DNA of 7,511 nucleotides from JACMLD01 sp038229695 (GTDB lineage Bacteria; Bacteroidota; Bacteroidia; Chitinophagales; Chitinophagaceae). The notes beneath the pieces were generated by a model. The model did no database searches, was not told the origin of the DNA, and worked only from the letters and a program-made list of their open reading frames with translations. This document shows positions 6,653-7,511 of the stretch, in pieces (positions within the stretch are counted from its first letter, which is position 1; every line of letters starts with the position of its first letter). The DNA lies in contig JBBROE010000155.1 of NCBI GenBank assembly GCA_038229695.1, positions 1 through 7,511 of the forward strand, given 5' to 3'. The translations under genes were made by a program, and so were the position numbers.

Positions 6653-7511
6653 TCAGCTGTTGCTGGCGAGCAGCAGGTTGCAAAGTTTCCAAAGAATCCT
6701 GGCGCCGACATTGGCATCCCATTCAGTTTCGCCGGTACCCACTTCACTAAGGTCGAACCCAATAAATTTCCGGCCGGTGCGCAGGATCTGTCGAACCAGA
6801 TAATACACCTGCTCCAGTTCCAGGCCACCCGGTACGGGGGTGCCGGTTGCCGGGCAGAGTTTAGGATCAAGCCCGTCGATATCCAGGCTGAGGTAAACAC
6901 AGGCCGGCAGGTGGTTGATAATTTCATCCGCAATCTGCTTCCAGATCTGCCCTTCGAACTGGCGTTCTTTCAATTCGTGGTCAAAGTAAGTGACCACGCG
7001 GTAGTTGCTGGAGCTGATGTATTCCCATTCCTCATCACAGAGATCGCGAACACCCACCTGTACAAGTTTGCTGATGTCGGGGATTTCGTTAAGTGCATTA
7101 TACATGATGCAGGCATGGCTGTAATTAAAACCCTCATAATTTTTTCTGAGGTCAGCATGCGCATCAATCTGTAAAATGCCGAAGGTGCCGTGTTTTTCGG
7201 AGATGGCTTTAAAATAGCCAAGGGGAGTGCTGTGATCGCCCCCGACCAGGCCGACCAGCTTATCTTTTTTAAGGAGATCCGAGGTCTGCTGGTAAACCCA
7301 GTTGTTGAGGTAGATGCCGCCCTCGTTGATTTCCTTTAGACTTTTGCACATGAAGTTGTTCAGCTCCACTTTTTCGCCTTTGGAAATATAGTCGATGTAC
7401 AATTCAGCTTCTTTGCGGAGATAGTCGCTCTTCATCAGCACTTTCTTATCGGCGGGGCGCATATAGAACCCCGAGCGCCAGCCATCGCGCATATCCTGGT
7501 CGAAAATGTCA
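6653..7511 (-). CDS. Agmatinase/arginase-family ureohydrolase, 5' partial
   Basis: The frame is open through the right edge of the window: six further codons (D-I-F-D-Q-D) precede the Met at 7492. That Met is therefore probably internal and the N-terminus, perhaps 60-80 residues, is missing. Counting from the Met at 7492, the manganese-binding motifs of the family are all present: GGDHSTP (84-90, His87), DAHADLR (110-116, Asp110, His112, Asp114) and SLDIDGLDP (202-210, Asp204, Asp206). TGTPVPGG (216-223) and GFDLSEV (245-251) complete the fold. Such enzymes hydrolyse a guanidino group to release urea, in a binuclear manganese site in the cytoplasm. Agmatinase (agmatine to putrescine and urea) is a common annotation for Bacteroidota members with this sequence, but arginase or another guanidino or formimino substrate cannot be excluded, so no symbol is given. 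It is the first visible gene of the minus-strand run, 83 bases before a small membrane-protein gene with no evident metabolic link. Confidence 0.94.
   Translation of the reverse strand, partial: DIFDQDMRDGWRSGFYMRPADKKVLMKSDYLRKEAELYIDYISKGEKVELNNFMCKSLKEINEGGIYLNNWVYQQTSDLLKKDKLVGLVGGDHSTPLGYFKAISEKHGTFGILQIDAHADLRKNYEGFNYSHACIMYNALNEIPDISKLVQVGVRDLCDEEWEYISSSNYRVVTYFDHELKERQFEGQIWKQIADEIINHLPACVYLSLDIDGLDPKLCPATGTPVPGGLELEQVYYLVRQILRTGRKFIGFDLSEVGTGETEWDANVGARILWKLCNLLLASNS

Overview
The window looks like a chromosomal segment from a Bacteroidota bacterium, most likely Chitinophagaceae-like. The diagnostic evidence is a PKD-repeat protein ending in a type B (CHU_C, gliding-motility-associated) type IX secretion sorting domain, followed directly by a PorP/SprF-family outer-membrane protein. 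Both are essentially confined to that phylum. Most starts also lack a strong Shine-Dalgarno sequence, which is usual there. The genus assignment is inference; the phylum assignment is strong.

Layout: on the plus strand, bases 1-1794 hold the 3' part of a large secreted or surface adhesin-like protein with PKD/Ig-like domains and a type IX sorting domain. Eleven bases later, 1806-2828 holds its likely partner, a PorP/SprF protein. This pair converges on a run of five minus-strand genes that fills the rest of the window. In transcription order (right to left) they are: an agmatinase/arginase-family ureohydrolase cut by the right edge (6653-7511); two small four-helix membrane proteins with similar C-terminal domains (6015-6569 and 5345-5944); a radical SAM protein with a long N-terminal extension (3988-5289); and an EamA/DMT-family transporter (2964-3908). 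Gaps between these five are 83, 70, 55 and 79 bases, so partial co-transcription is possible but not shown.

How the genes work together: the first two form a recognisable functional unit, a type B cargo and the PorP/SprF protein that such cargos usually need for export or surface attachment. The five minus-strand genes share no obvious pathway. The two small membrane proteins look like diverged tandem duplicates. The radical SAM protein has an intact cluster motif but no assignable substrate.

No RNA gene, CRISPR array, insertion sequence, integrase or clear rho-independent terminator was seen. No gap between genes exceeds 135 bases. I see no strong evidence for a new multi-gene system. The best leads are the duplicated membrane proteins of unknown function and the uncharacterised radical SAM protein.
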